Shown: one piece after another, positions 24,045 to 33,043 of the stretch
Numbering within the stretch: the first letter of the stretch is position 1
Layout of the letters: every line of letters starts with the position of its first letter
Assembly (NCBI RefSeq): GCF_022829445.1
Contig: NZ_JAKSXY010000027.1
Coordinates: 1-47,874, forward strand
Length of the DNA: 47,874 nucleotides
Direction of reading: 5' to 3'
DNA from: Methylobacterium sp. J-068
GTDB taxonomy: Bacteria > Pseudomonadota > Alphaproteobacteria > Rhizobiales > Beijerinckiaceae
Notes under the pieces: model-generated
Seen by the model: the letters and a program-made list of their open reading frames with translations, nothing else
The model's database searches: none
Told to the model about the DNA's origin: nothing
Made by a program: the position numbers and the translations under genes

Positions 24045-24386
24045 TCACTTCGAAGGGTCGTGGCCCCAATTCATCAGCGAAAGCCGCCAGGGCGAGTCTT
24101 TCACCTCGTCCTTGTCCTTCGGGCCACCCTGCTTGAGGTGTCGGTGCACGTAACCCACGACCTTGCGCATGTGGCTGTAATCGTCGTCCGACAAGTCTGC
24201 CTTCTTCTTATTCAACATCTCGACGATGCGACGGCCTTCCTGATGTCCAGTGGCCTCGCCGCCGTCCTTCTTCTGGCCGACCGACTGGCTCCCGTCACCC
24301 TTGAGGTGCTTCTGCAACGCGGAGGCCGTCATGTTCACGACCTCCTTGAATTCGGCGTAGGTCGCCTCGTGGTTTTCCTCAGCCAT
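24045..24386 (-). CDS. DUF3140 family protein (copy 1)
   Basis: The 113-aa acidic/basic protein has the family core: AEFKEVVNMTASALQKHLKG, SVGQKKDGGEATGHQEGRRI, DDDYSHMRKVVGYVHRHLKQ and the closing WRLSLMNWGHDP. Its start is supported by AGAGG upstream. DUF3140 proteins are small soluble proteins of unknown function, often found near stress genes. A close paralogue lies at 36723-37076, and the C-terminal 60 residues are almost identical. The SDR, this gene and the KGG-type protein next to it look like a stress-response cluster. Confidence 0.85.
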   Translation of the reverse strand: MAEENHEATYAEFKEVVNMTASALQKHLKGDGSQSVGQKKDGGEATGHQEGRRIVEMLNKKKADLSDDDYSHMRKVVGYVHRHLKQGGPKDKDEVKDSPWRLSLMNWGHDPSK

Positions 24387-24492
24387 CGCTTACCTCTCGA
24401 TTGACGTACGGTTTCCGTGTCCGTTCGCGGATGAGACAGGTCCGAGACATCCACGCAAAGGGTCGCCGGGCCTAGCTTGATCCAAACGTCGC

Positions 24493-24633
24493 TCAGGACT
24501 TGGACTTGCCACCCTTCTTGCCCAGTTCGGCCTGGGCCGAGGATGAGGTGCGCGGATTGGACTTGCCCTCATGGCTCGCCTTGGCGTTCGCCTTCCTGGC
24601 CGTGTCGCTGCCGTGGCCCTTCTTCTCGGTCAT
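24493..24633 (-). CDS. Small KGG-type hydrophilic protein (46 aa)
   Basis: The protein (MTEKKGHGSDTARKANAKAS ... AELGKKGGKSKS) is all polar, rich in Lys, Gly, Ser and Ala, and ends in a KKGGK motif resembling stress-induced KGG proteins. It is probably disordered. The ATG at 24633 has GGAG upstream; an alternative start is at 24645. It is read toward DUF3140 copy 1 and away from the large HWE kinase, 135 bp off. Confidence 0.6.
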   Translation of the reverse strand: MTEKKGHGSDTARKANAKASHEGKSNPRTSSSAQAELGKKGGKSKS

Positions 24634-24768
24634 GGTCGTCTCCATTGGATTGTCGGGCCAATCCGCCGGGCCAAGCCTCGTTCCGAGACCGGTAGTGCGA
24701 CCCTGCGCACGCCCTCGACAATGCAATGCGAGGTCGGAGCTGGCGGACCTCAAGCCTGACCGTTCGGG

Positions 24769-27700
24769 TCAGGCCGCCGCCTCGTCGTTCACCTCCTGCA
24801 TGGAGGCCAGCGATGCCTCAAGGCGGCAGGTCAGGCCCGCGGGCGCGTAAGTCAGCCTGACCTCGCCACCGACCTCGGCCGCGAAGCTGCGCTCGATCAG
24901 GCGTGATCCGAAGCCCCGGCGCGTCGGCTGCGCCAGAATCGGCGGCCCACCCTGCTCGGACCAGGTCAGGCAGAAGCGCGGCGCGTCTTCCTTGTGGACC
25001 ACGTGCCAGCGCAGGTCGACGGTCCCGACCTCGTTCGACAGGGCACCGTACTTGGCGGCGTTGGTCGCAAGCTCGTGCAGGGCGAGCGCCAGGGCCAGCG
25101 CCGGCTTTGCGGCCAGGTGCACGTTGAGACCGCTCGAACGGATACGGGTTGCCGTGTCGCCGCGATGTACCGCCAGGGCTCCGTCCACGACCTCCCCGAT
25201 GGGCGCCTGGCTCCAGCTCGACTGGGTCAGGATATCGTGCGCCCGCCCGAGCGAGATCAGGCGGGCGGAGAATGCATCACGCGCGGATTCCATGTCGGCG
25301 GCATTGCGAAAAGTCTGACTGGCGATGGCCTGGACCATGGCGAGGGTGTTTTTGACACGATGTTGCAACTCGCCGGTCAATAGCCGCTGGTGCTCTTCGG
25401 CACGCTTGCGTTCGCTGATGTCGAGCATCGCGCCGATCATGCGCACGGCGTGCCCGCGTTCGTCGCGGATGACGTAGCCGCGGTCGAGGATGTGGGCGTA
25501 GGAGCCATCCGCGCGGCGGAAGCGGTACTCGCTGGTCCAAGCCGTACCGATCCGGTCGATGACGGCATGGAGCGAGTCGTCGATGCGGGCTCGGTCGTCC
25601 GGGTGGATTTGGTCGATCCACCAATCGCCCGTCGGCTCCACCGTCTCCGGCCGGTGCCCATGGGCGGCCTGGAGCGCCTCGTTCCACATGACGTGGTTGC
25701 TGGTCAGGTCCCAGTCCCAGATCGCGTCGTTGGTGGCGCGTGCGGCGAGGCGGTAGCGCTCCTCGGTCTCGCGGAGCAACTGTTCGGCCCGCCGGCTCGC
25801 CGTGATGTCACGCGTCGTACCGATGAATCGGATGGTTCGTCCATCCGAGACGAAAGCCTGGCCCTTGGCCGATACCCAACGCTCGATCCCGTCCGCGATG
25901 CCAACCGTCCGGAAGGCGATGTCGTAGGAGCCGCCACCTTCCGGATCGAGGGCGGCCTTCACGGCCGCATCCACCCAATCACGGTCGTTCGGATGCAGTC
26001 CGGCAAGGAAGGCGTCGTAATTCACGGGTGCGCTGGAGGGCAGCCCGAACAGGGCACGTGTTCGACCGTCCCATTCCAGCGTGTCCGTCACGAGGTCATA
26101 GTCGAAGATGCCGGTGCCGGTGGCGTCCACGGCGAGGCGAAGCTGTTCACGCGTTTCGCGTAAATCGTCCTCGGCCTGACGGCGGTCATGGATGTCACTG
26201 TTGCTGCCGAGCCAGCCGACGACCTGCCCAACGCCGTTCCGCCTCGGCTCGGCCCGGATGAGGAACCAGCGGTAGTCCCCGTCATGGCGGCGTAGCCGGG
26301 CCTCGGTATCGTAGACGACCTCGTTCGTGCGGGCATGCTCCCAGGCCAGCAGCAGGCCGGGCAGGTCGTCGGGATGGATCACCTCGCCCCACCCGAACGG
26401 CAGCGCCTGCTCGGGGGTTTGGCCGGTATAGGCATACCAACGGTCGTTGAGATAGCTGAGGCTGCCGTCCGGGTTGCCGAACCAGATGATGGCAGGCGCG
26501 AGTTCGGTCAGCGCCTGGAAGCGTTCCTCGGCGACCTTGCGCTCGTGGATGTCGAGCGAGGTGCCGATCCAGCTGCGCAGGATTCCGTCGGCGTCTCGCA
26601 CAGGGTGGGCGCGGGACAGGAACCAGCGGTACTCGCCGTCCGCACGGCGCAGCGGGAACTCGACCTCGTACGGCTGGCCACCCGACGCCGCGGAAAGCCA
26701 TGCCGCGCGGGTCGCCTCGCGATGGTCGGGATGGATCACCCCCATCCAGCTGGCCTCGCCGGTCTCGCCGGTCGGCAGGCCGGTGTAGTCGTACCAGTAA
26801 GCGTTGCAGTAGGAGACAGCCGCGTCCGCGTCGGCGAACCAGACCACCTGCGGGCTGACCTCGACGAGGGAACGGTAGCGCAACTCGCTCGCCTGCAACG
26901 CGGCCCCCGCCTTGCGCTCCCCGGTGCGGTCGCGCAGAATCTTGAGGTAACCGAGTAGTTCTCCGCCGTCCGACCTCAGCGGCATCATCTCGCCGTTGGC
27001 CCAGAACCGAGTGCCATCCTTGCGCAGGTGCCATCGCTCGTCGGGGGCGCTGCCGGTCTCCCTTGCCAGCCGCATCTCGGTTTCCGGCCGTCCGTTGGTA
27101 CGGTCCTCGGGCGAGAAGATCGCATCGATTGGCCGCCCCAACATCTCGGGCTGCGTCCATCCAAGGATGCGTTCGGCACCCGTGTTCCAGCGCGTGACGC
27201 TCCCTCGGGGGTCAGTCGCCACGATGGCGTAGTCCGTCGCGCTGTCGAGAATACGCTCGTGAAGCAGGCGCTGCTCGGCCTGTTCGCGGAGCGCACGACG
27301 AAGTTCCATCTGGCCCATGGCCTGCCGGGCGAGCCGCCTCAAGCCCTTGCGCTGCCGCTCGGTCAGCACGTGCGGCTTGGTGTCGAGCACGCACACGGTG
27401 CCTATGGGCTGACCCTCAGCGGTCCTCAGAAGGGCGCCCGCGTAGAAGCGCAGGCCAGGATCGCCGGTAACGAGCGGGTTGCCCTCGAAGCGCGGGTCGC
27501 GGCTGGCGTCCGGGACGCAGAGGAAGTCCTCCTGGAGGAGGGCCTGCCGGCAGAAAGAGCTCTCCAGAGGTGTCTCGCGCACACCCAGACCAACCTCCGC
27601 CTTGAAGAACTGACGCCCGTCGCCAACGAGGTTGACCACAGCGATTGGCGTCTCGCACAAATCGGCGGCGGCCTCGGCGATCTCGTCGAAGTCCTGCTCG

Positions 27701-27780
27701 CGCGGCGTGTCCAACAGCCGGTAGCGGTCGAGAGCGCGAAGGCGTTCGACCTCTTCATCGCTCATCGTGACGCGATCCAT
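24769..27780 (-). CDS. GAF/multi-PAS HWE-family histidine kinase
   Basis: The protein of about 1003 aa starts with a GAF domain (residues about 10-160; ALDRYRLLDTPREQDFDEIA and SSFCRQALLQEDFLCVPDAS). Five PAS domains follow up to about 800, then an HWE kinase core: ELQHRVKNTLAMVQAIASQT (phospho-His), LHELATNAAKYGALS (N box), LTWSEQGGPP (the W-x-E of the family) and GFGSRLIERSF. There is no receiver domain or membrane helix, so it is a cytosolic sensor. HWE kinases in alphaproteobacteria often feed the PhyR/EcfG general stress response; no partner is encoded beside it. ATG 27780 is preferred over a TTG at 27816; ATG 27765 is also possible. Confidence 0.85.
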   Translation of the reverse strand: MDRVTMSDEEVERLRALDRYRLLDTPREQDFDEIAEAAADLCETPIAVVNLVGDGRQFFKAEVGLGVRETPLESSFCRQALLQEDFLCVPDASRDPRFEGNPLVTGDPGLRFYAGALLRTAEGQPIGTVCVLDTKPHVLTERQRKGLRRLARQAMGQMELRRALREQAEQRLLHERILDSATDYAIVATDPRGSVTRWNTGAERILGWTQPEMLGRPIDAIFSPEDRTNGRPETEMRLARETGSAPDERWHLRKDGTRFWANGEMMPLRSDGGELLGYLKILRDRTGERKAGAALQASELRYRSLVEVSPQVVWFADADAAVSYCNAYWYDYTGLPTGETGEASWMGVIHPDHREATRAAWLSAASGGQPYEVEFPLRRADGEYRWFLSRAHPVRDADGILRSWIGTSLDIHERKVAEERFQALTELAPAIIWFGNPDGSLSYLNDRWYAYTGQTPEQALPFGWGEVIHPDDLPGLLLAWEHARTNEVVYDTEARLRRHDGDYRWFLIRAEPRRNGVGQVVGWLGSNSDIHDRRQAEDDLRETREQLRLAVDATGTGIFDYDLVTDTLEWDGRTRALFGLPSSAPVNYDAFLAGLHPNDRDWVDAAVKAALDPEGGGSYDIAFRTVGIADGIERWVSAKGQAFVSDGRTIRFIGTTRDITASRRAEQLLRETEERYRLAARATNDAIWDWDLTSNHVMWNEALQAAHGHRPETVEPTGDWWIDQIHPDDRARIDDSLHAVIDRIGTAWTSEYRFRRADGSYAHILDRGYVIRDERGHAVRMIGAMLDISERKRAEEHQRLLTGELQHRVKNTLAMVQAIASQTFRNAADMESARDAFSARLISLGRAHDILTQSSWSQAPIGEVVDGALAVHRGDTATRIRSSGLNVHLAAKPALALALALHELATNAAKYGALSNEVGTVDLRWHVVHKEDAPRFCLTWSEQGGPPILAQPTRRGFGSRLIERSFAAEVGGEVRLTYAPAGLTCRLEASLASMQEVNDEAAA

Positions 27781-27984
27781 GAAAATGTTGGGCTCAAGAC
27801 GCCTGAATGGTTCCAATCAACGAGGATTCCTACGGCCAAAGCGACCACACCGATTTACCCGATGCCGACGTACGACCCATTCCCGCATATGTCGGTCGAC
27901 AGTATCGCGACCGGGAACTGATGACCATGCGACGGGCCTCGTTCCGGCTGAAGTCGGCCGGTTCGGAAATCCGACGGCAAACCG

Positions 27985-29103
27985 TCAGCCGTTCGGAACG
28001 GGTAGCCCGATGCTGATCCGAAGCCCGTCCGGATCCGCGGCGACGTCGACCTCGGCGCCCGTCTGCGCGGCCAGGATGCGATTGATCAGCCGCATGCCGA
28101 ACCCTTCCCGGGTGGGCAGCGAAGGCGGTGGGCCGTCGTGCTCCTTCCAGACCCAGGCCAGCCATTTGTCGTCCGAGCGATCCTCCACCGCCCAGGTCAC
28201 CGTCACACGGCCGTTCGGATCGGCAAGGGCCCCGTGCCGGAGGGCGTTGGTGGTCAGTTCGTGCAATGCCATACCGACCGGCACCGCGAGTTCGGAGGGA
28301 AGCCTGAGGTCCGGTCCCCGGAGCGTGATGCGGCTGTTCTCGCTGTACGGATCGAGCTCCGCCCGAAGCAGGCTCTCGAACGAGGCGACTTGCGCCTGGT
28401 CTTCGGTGATCAGGGCGTGGGTCCGGGCGAGCGAGACGATGCGGCCGGTGAAGGCTCTCCCGAATTCCGGCAGGGAGACAGCCGAGCGCATCGTCGCGTT
28501 CAGGACGGCCTGGACGGTCGCTAGGGTATTCTTCACGCGGTGGTGGAGCTCGCGGACCATCATGGCCTGCCGGTCCTCGAAGGCACGGCGGTCAGTCACG
28601 TCACGCTGGGCCGAGACCCAATGGGTGATGCGTTCGTCGGGGCCGCGGACCGGCGTGATCAGCCACTCGACCATGTAGGCCGTGCCGTCCTTGCGATAGT
28701 TGAGCGTCTCGCCCTGGAAGGCATTCCCGGCAGTCAGCGCGGCGCGGGTCCCCTCCAGCAAGGCGCGGTCGGTCCCTGGCCCTTGCAGGAAGCGTGGGCT
28801 GCGCCCGATCACCTCGTGCGCCTCGTACCCGGTCATGCGGGCGAAGGCAGGGTTCGCATAGACAATGATCGGTCCCGGCTCATCGAGTTCGGCGGTAGTG
28901 ATGAGGATGGCCTCGCCGGCGGCCTCGACAGCCGCCCGAAGGAGCCGGAGATCCACCCCGTCAGGCCAGTCCTCGTTCGTACGCGACACCTGGACGAACT
29001 CCCGAGGTGGCGGACTAGGATCGCCCCCCATGTCCAGGACGGCGACGCCTCCGGGATACCGAATGATGCGACAACCGGCGACGGGGCCCGCAGTTTCCGC
29101 CAC
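27985..29103 (-). CDS. PAS (LOV-like) HWE/HisKA_2-type histidine kinase
   Basis: A 372-aa kinase. The PAS domain (about residues 50-170) has strong LOV character (YANPAFARMTGYEAHEVIGR, FLQGPGTD, FQGETLNYRKDGTAYMVEW), but the photoactive Cys motif NCRFLQ reads SPRFLQ, so flavin-adduct chemistry is not expected. The kinase core has MVRELHHRVKNTLATVQAVL, ALHELTTNALRHGALA and GFGMRLINRIL. The GTG at 29103 gives the longest form; an ATG at 29031 is an alternative, and neither has a strong ribosome site. It follows another HWE kinase in the same direction by 109 bp. Confidence 0.8.
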   Translation of the reverse strand: MAETAGPVAGCRIIRYPGGVAVLDMGGDPSPPPREFVQVSRTNEDWPDGVDLRLLRAAVEAAGEAILITTAELDEPGPIIVYANPAFARMTGYEAHEVIGRSPRFLQGPGTDRALLEGTRAALTAGNAFQGETLNYRKDGTAYMVEWLITPVRGPDERITHWVSAQRDVTDRRAFEDRQAMMVRELHHRVKNTLATVQAVLNATMRSAVSLPEFGRAFTGRIVSLARTHALITEDQAQVASFESLLRAELDPYSENSRITLRGPDLRLPSELAVPVGMALHELTTNALRHGALADPNGRVTVTWAVEDRSDDKWLAWVWKEHDGPPPSLPTREGFGMRLINRILAAQTGAEVDVAADPDGLRISIGLPVPNG

Positions 29104-29212
29104 GGTCCATCTGCCACGGGCCAGGCGACGGCGTCAGTCCTGGCCGCCGTGCGCGGACCCGGTTCCCCGGGAGGGTCTGAGTGGTCGCGCTTCTCCTCGC
29201 TTGCGTCCAGGC

Positions 29213-30343
29213 TCAGGACGCCAGGCTCGCCCATGGGAGGCCTATGACGACCTTGAGACCTTCCGCTTCCCAGTGGTGGGAGATGGTCCCCGACAGTTGC
29301 CCACGGACGGTTCGCTCGGTGAGCTTCGATCCAAACCCCTCGTTGTGGGGCGGGCATCCGATGCGAGGACCTCCGCGTTCGGTCCAGACTATACGCATGT
29401 CCGTGCCGACGCGTCGGCAATCGACGGTGACGGTGCCGCCGTTCCCCGACAAAGCACCGTGCTTGATCGCGTTCGTGGCCAGTTCGTGGATGACGAGGGC
29501 CAGGCCGGTCACCGATCCATCGCCGACCGGGACGTCGTCCATCGCGCCGTGGACAAACCGGCGTTCCGCGCTGCCCGCCTCGTCATAGGGTCGTAGCAGC
29601 GCGTACAGCAGGCCCTGAATGGTCTGTTGCGGACGGGACGAGCGCTCGTCCACCTGTGGAACGTGCAGGTATTCGAGTGCCCGGCTCATGGCCGTGAAGC
29701 GGTCGCGCAGGGTCCCGGCATAGGATTGCACAGCCGGGAGGTTCCGCGCCGAGAGGGTGACGAGCCCGTTGACCAAAGCGAACATGTTCTTGAGGCGATG
29801 GCTTAATTCGCGGCTGCGTAGGTCATGTCCGTCTTCGATCCGCCGCAGCTGGGTCATGTCCCGCGAAACGGCCATCACGCCCACGAGCCGGCCGTCGACG
29901 TCGACGATCCGGGACAGGACGACGTCCCAGTACACGGTCCCACCCTGGGGCGCCGGGCGACATCCATCGAAGCGCGCCGTGCCCACCGTTGCCGCCACCG
30001 CCAACGCGTCCGAGACCGTCTCGCGAATGGCCAGGGGCCACGACAACGACCATGGCTCATGGTCGGCATCGACCAGGTCGCCGTCGCCGAGCACACGGCG
30101 CGCCATCGGGTTCCGAAGACGTAGATGACCCAGTTGGTCGATCACCTCGACGCAGTCTTGGCTCGCGGAGATAAGTTCGCGACCGAAGTTCCAGGCGTTC
30201 CACGGATCGTAGGGATTGTCCGCGGCCTCGCTTGATGGAAGATCGAGGCGATAAGGACCGTCGGTTCCACCGTCGGCGGGGGCTCCGCCGGCCCGCAACG
30301 GGACCACGTTCGAGCTCGGCCCCCGGCCGGTACCCTGGGTCAT
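29213..30343 (-). CDS. PAS HWE-family histidine kinase
   Basis: A 376-aa cytosolic kinase with a single PAS domain (about residues 50-175: SQDCVEVIDQLGHLRLRNPM ... GVMAVSRDMTQLRRIE) and an HWE core: RELSHRLKNMFALVNGLVTL, LALVIHELATNAIKHGALSG, IVWTERGGPR (W-x-E) and GFGSKLTERTV. It heads the minus-strand run of three HWE kinases (30343 to 24769). It is divergent from the CHASE3 kinase, with which it shares a 426-bp control region. Confidence 0.85.
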   Translation of the reverse strand: MTQGTGRGPSSNVVPLRAGGAPADGGTDGPYRLDLPSSEAADNPYDPWNAWNFGRELISASQDCVEVIDQLGHLRLRNPMARRVLGDGDLVDADHEPWSLSWPLAIRETVSDALAVAATVGTARFDGCRPAPQGGTVYWDVVLSRIVDVDGRLVGVMAVSRDMTQLRRIEDGHDLRSRELSHRLKNMFALVNGLVTLSARNLPAVQSYAGTLRDRFTAMSRALEYLHVPQVDERSSRPQQTIQGLLYALLRPYDEAGSAERRFVHGAMDDVPVGDGSVTGLALVIHELATNAIKHGALSGNGGTVTVDCRRVGTDMRIVWTERGGPRIGCPPHNEGFGSKLTERTVRGQLSGTISHHWEAEGLKVVIGLPWASLAS

Positions 30344-30769
30344 GGCCTGGCCCTTCGTAGCCTATCGATGGCCGGGCTACATGCGGTGATCACAGGATAC
30401 CGGGATCGCGCTTGTTGGCGTCGTCATAAGATCGTTTCTGCAGACTATCGGTCCGTTTTCGGTGTCTCTTCAACGCGATGTACTCTTTCCAAGCGGGCCG
30501 GTGGTAAGAGGCAGTCGTCATGCCTCGATCCGATCAGAGCTCAGGTTTCCCTCCACCACCGATTCAAATCTCCGCTTCCAGCGCAATTCGTATGGCTGCC
30601 CCGATGCAGGGGGCTCTCAAGCGAAGACCCTAATTCCCTCGCAATCATCCGGCATTGCGCTACCAATCGCATCGACAGGCCGCGTCGGTCCCCGTTCCGG
30701 GGCCTTGCCCGGTTCGCCGCGCCGTCGTCCCCCTTCCCGTACGGCGGCGCGGTCGGTCACGGAATCGAC
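30344..30769. other. Divergent intergenic region between two kinase genes
   Basis: These 426 bp separate the HWE kinase at 29213-30343 from the CHASE3 hybrid kinase. The frame of the CHASE3 kinase is open through most of it, but the translation has no signal or domain character. I saw no repeat or clear promoter pair, although promoters for both genes must lie here. Confidence 0.4.
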
Positions 30770-33001
30770 ATGACCAAGCACCTCGTCGCCCGTGCCAACC
30801 TCCTCGTCTTCGCGGTGCTGCTCGCGATACTGGCGCTCGTCGGTGGCGTGACCTGGGAGCGTCTCGGGGCTTCGCGCGAGGCACGGGAGTGGTCGCAGCA
30901 CAGCTACCGGGTTCTCGCGTCGATGAAGGACCTCGCCATCGCCCTGCGCGACGCCGAGACCGGACAGCGCGGCTTCCTGCTCACGGGCAAGGACGACTAC
31001 CTCACGCCCTACAACGAGGCCCGCGACCGCGTCGGCCTGCTGCAGGGCGACCTGCAGAAGCTCACTATCGATAACCCGGCGCAGCAACGTCGCCTGCGCG
31101 ATATCTCGCCAGTCATCCAGCACAAGATGGAGGAGCTCGCGCAGACCGTGCAATCACGGCGCGACAGCGGTCTCGATGCGGCGCTGCGCATCGTCAACAC
31201 CGACGCGGGCCGCACCTACCAGACGCATGCCGAGGGTGTCCTGCAAGCCATGCTGGTCGAGGAGCAGGGGCTGTTGGACACCCGATTGGCAGAGAACGAC
31301 GCCCGCGCCGCCTGGGTGCGCTGGCTCGTGCTTGGCGGAGCCGTCCTCGCGGCACTCGTCCTGCTCGTGGCGGCACGCCTCCTGAACCAGGCATGGTCGC
31401 GCTCCAACAAGGTCGAGGCCGAGCAGCGCACGTTAGCGCTTCGCCTGCGCGCCTCCCTCGACAGCCTGAGCCAAGGCATCGCCGTTTTCGGCGCCGACCG
31501 CCGGATGACCAACTGGAACCACTGCTTCCAGGTCCTGCTCGACATCCCGAAGGCGATGCTCCGTCCCGGCACGCCCTACGTCGCATTCGTTGAGCACACC
31601 TCCGAGGCGGGCCGTCCCGCCCTGGAGACCGAGGACCAGATCCATCACGGTCGCAACGCCCCCGGCGAGCCCGTGGTTTACGAGCGCGTCCGCGCCGACG
31701 AGCACCACCTGGAGCTCCGCCGCACCCAGATGCCGGACGGCGGGTTCGTGCTCACCGTGACCGACATGACCAAGCGAGCCCAGGCCGAGGGCGTCCTGCG
31801 CGAAGCACAGAAGATGCAGGCCATCGGCCAACTGACCGGCGGCATCGCTCACGACTTCAACAACCTGCTGCAGGTGATCCTCGGGAACCTGGAGTTCGTC
31901 CGGTCCAAGCTCGGCGACGCCGATGCCAAGCTCAGGACCCGGATCGAGCGGGCGGCCTGGGCGGCGCAACGCGGGGCGACGCTCACCGGCCAGCTACTGG
32001 CCTTCGCCCGCAAGCAACCCCTGGCTCCCGCCGCCATCGACCTCGCCGCGGCGATGCCGGACCTCGTGCCGCTTCTACGACGCACCCTCGGTGAGCACAT
32101 CGAGGTGCGATACGTCGAGAGCGCGGGCCTATGGCCGGCGATGGCCGACCCCGCGCAGCTGGAAAGCGCCGTGCTGAACCTCGCCCTCAACGCCCGCGAT
32201 GCTATGCCGGGTGGCGGTCGCCTAACCATCGAGCTCGGCAACAAGGTCCTCGACGAGCACTATGCCCGCGACCACGCCGAGGTGACGGCCGGCGACTACG
32301 CCATGGTCGCGGTCTCGGACACAGGCCATGGAATGACGCCGGAGGTCGTGGCCCGGGTGTTCGAGCCCTTTTTCACGACAAAACCCGACGGCAAGGGCAC
32401 TGGCCTGGGGCTCGCGATGGTGTTCGGCTTCGTCAAGCAATCGGGCGGCCACGTGAAGATCTACTCGGAATCCGGCGAGGGAACGACGGTGAAGATCTAC
32501 CTTCCGCGGGCGGTGGGCGCAGTCACGGTCGCGGGTCAGCGCTCCGCGGCTCCGGTCGAGCTTCCTCGGGGGAACGCCTGTGTGCTCGTCGTCGAGGACG
32601 AGCCGGCCGTGCGCGAGATCGCCTGCGCGATCCTCTCGGACCTCGGCTACCGCGTCTTGGAAGCCGCCGACGGCGAGGAGGCCCTACGCGTCTTCGGCGC
32701 AAACACCGGTTCCGTCGACCTGCTGCTCACCGATGTCATCCTGCCGGGCAAGGTCCGGGGCCGGGAGCTCTCCGAGCGCGTCACGGCAATGCGTCCCGAG
32801 GTGAAGGTCCTCTTCATGTCGGGCTACACCGAGAATTCCATCGTCCATCACGGCAGGCTGGACGATGGCGTCCGCCTGATCGGCAAGCCGTTCAAGCGCG
32901 AGCAACTCGCCGTCAAGGTCGCGGAGGCGCTCGGTCATTCCACCCCGACCACCGCCGGGGACGGCAACGTGGTCTCGCTACGTCCACGCCTCGGGAACTG
33001 A
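30770..33001 (+). CDS. CHASE3 membrane-bound hybrid histidine kinase
   Basis: A 743-aa kinase starting at ATG 30770 (GGA 6 bases upstream). Two membrane helices (about residues 8-28, LLVFAVLLAILALVGGVTW, and about 183-205, WLVLGGAVLAALVLLVAARL) flank a periplasmic CHASE3 domain with the ALRDAETGQRGFLLTGKDDY motif. A PAS-like domain follows (SLSQGIAVFGADRRMTNWN), then HisKA ([20 protein letters not shown]), HATPase_c (LNLALNARDAMPGGG, GKGTGLGLAMVFGF) and a complete C-terminal receiver (CVLVVEDEPAVREIACAIL; Asp in LLLTDVILPG; Lys in IGKPFKREQL). It senses an unknown extracytoplasmic signal. The only plus-strand kinase of the block. Confidence 0.9.
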   Translation: MTKHLVARANLLVFAVLLAILALVGGVTWERLGASREAREWSQHSYRVLASMKDLAIALRDAETGQRGFLLTGKDDYLTPYNEARDRVGLLQGDLQKLTIDNPAQQRRLRDISPVIQHKMEELAQTVQSRRDSGLDAALRIVNTDAGRTYQTHAEGVLQAMLVEEQGLLDTRLAENDARAAWVRWLVLGGAVLAALVLLVAARLLNQAWSRSNKVEAEQRTLALRLRASLDSLSQGIAVFGADRRMTNWNHCFQVLLDIPKAMLRPGTPYVAFVEHTSEAGRPALETEDQIHHGRNAPGEPVVYERVRADEHHLELRRTQMPDGGFVLTVTDMTKRAQAEGVLREAQKMQAIGQLTGGIAHDFNNLLQVILGNLEFVRSKLGDADAKLRTRIERAAWAAQRGATLTGQLLAFARKQPLAPAAIDLAAAMPDLVPLLRRTLGEHIEVRYVESAGLWPAMADPAQLESAVLNLALNARDAMPGGGRLTIELGNKVLDEHYARDHAEVTAGDYAMVAVSDTGHGMTPEVVARVFEPFFTTKPDGKGTGLGLAMVFGFVKQSGGHVKIYSESGEGTTVKIYLPRAVGAVTVAGQRSAAPVELPRGNACVLVVEDEPAVREIACAILSDLGYRVLEAADGEEALRVFGANTGSVDLLLTDVILPGKVRGRELSERVTAMRPEVKVLFMSGYTENSIVHHGRLDDGVRLIGKPFKREQLAVKVAEALGHSTPTTAGDGNVVSLRPRLGN

Positions 33002-33043
33002 CCGTCGCCGGGGTGCCATGGGGCACAGCGTCGGCCGTTCCGC

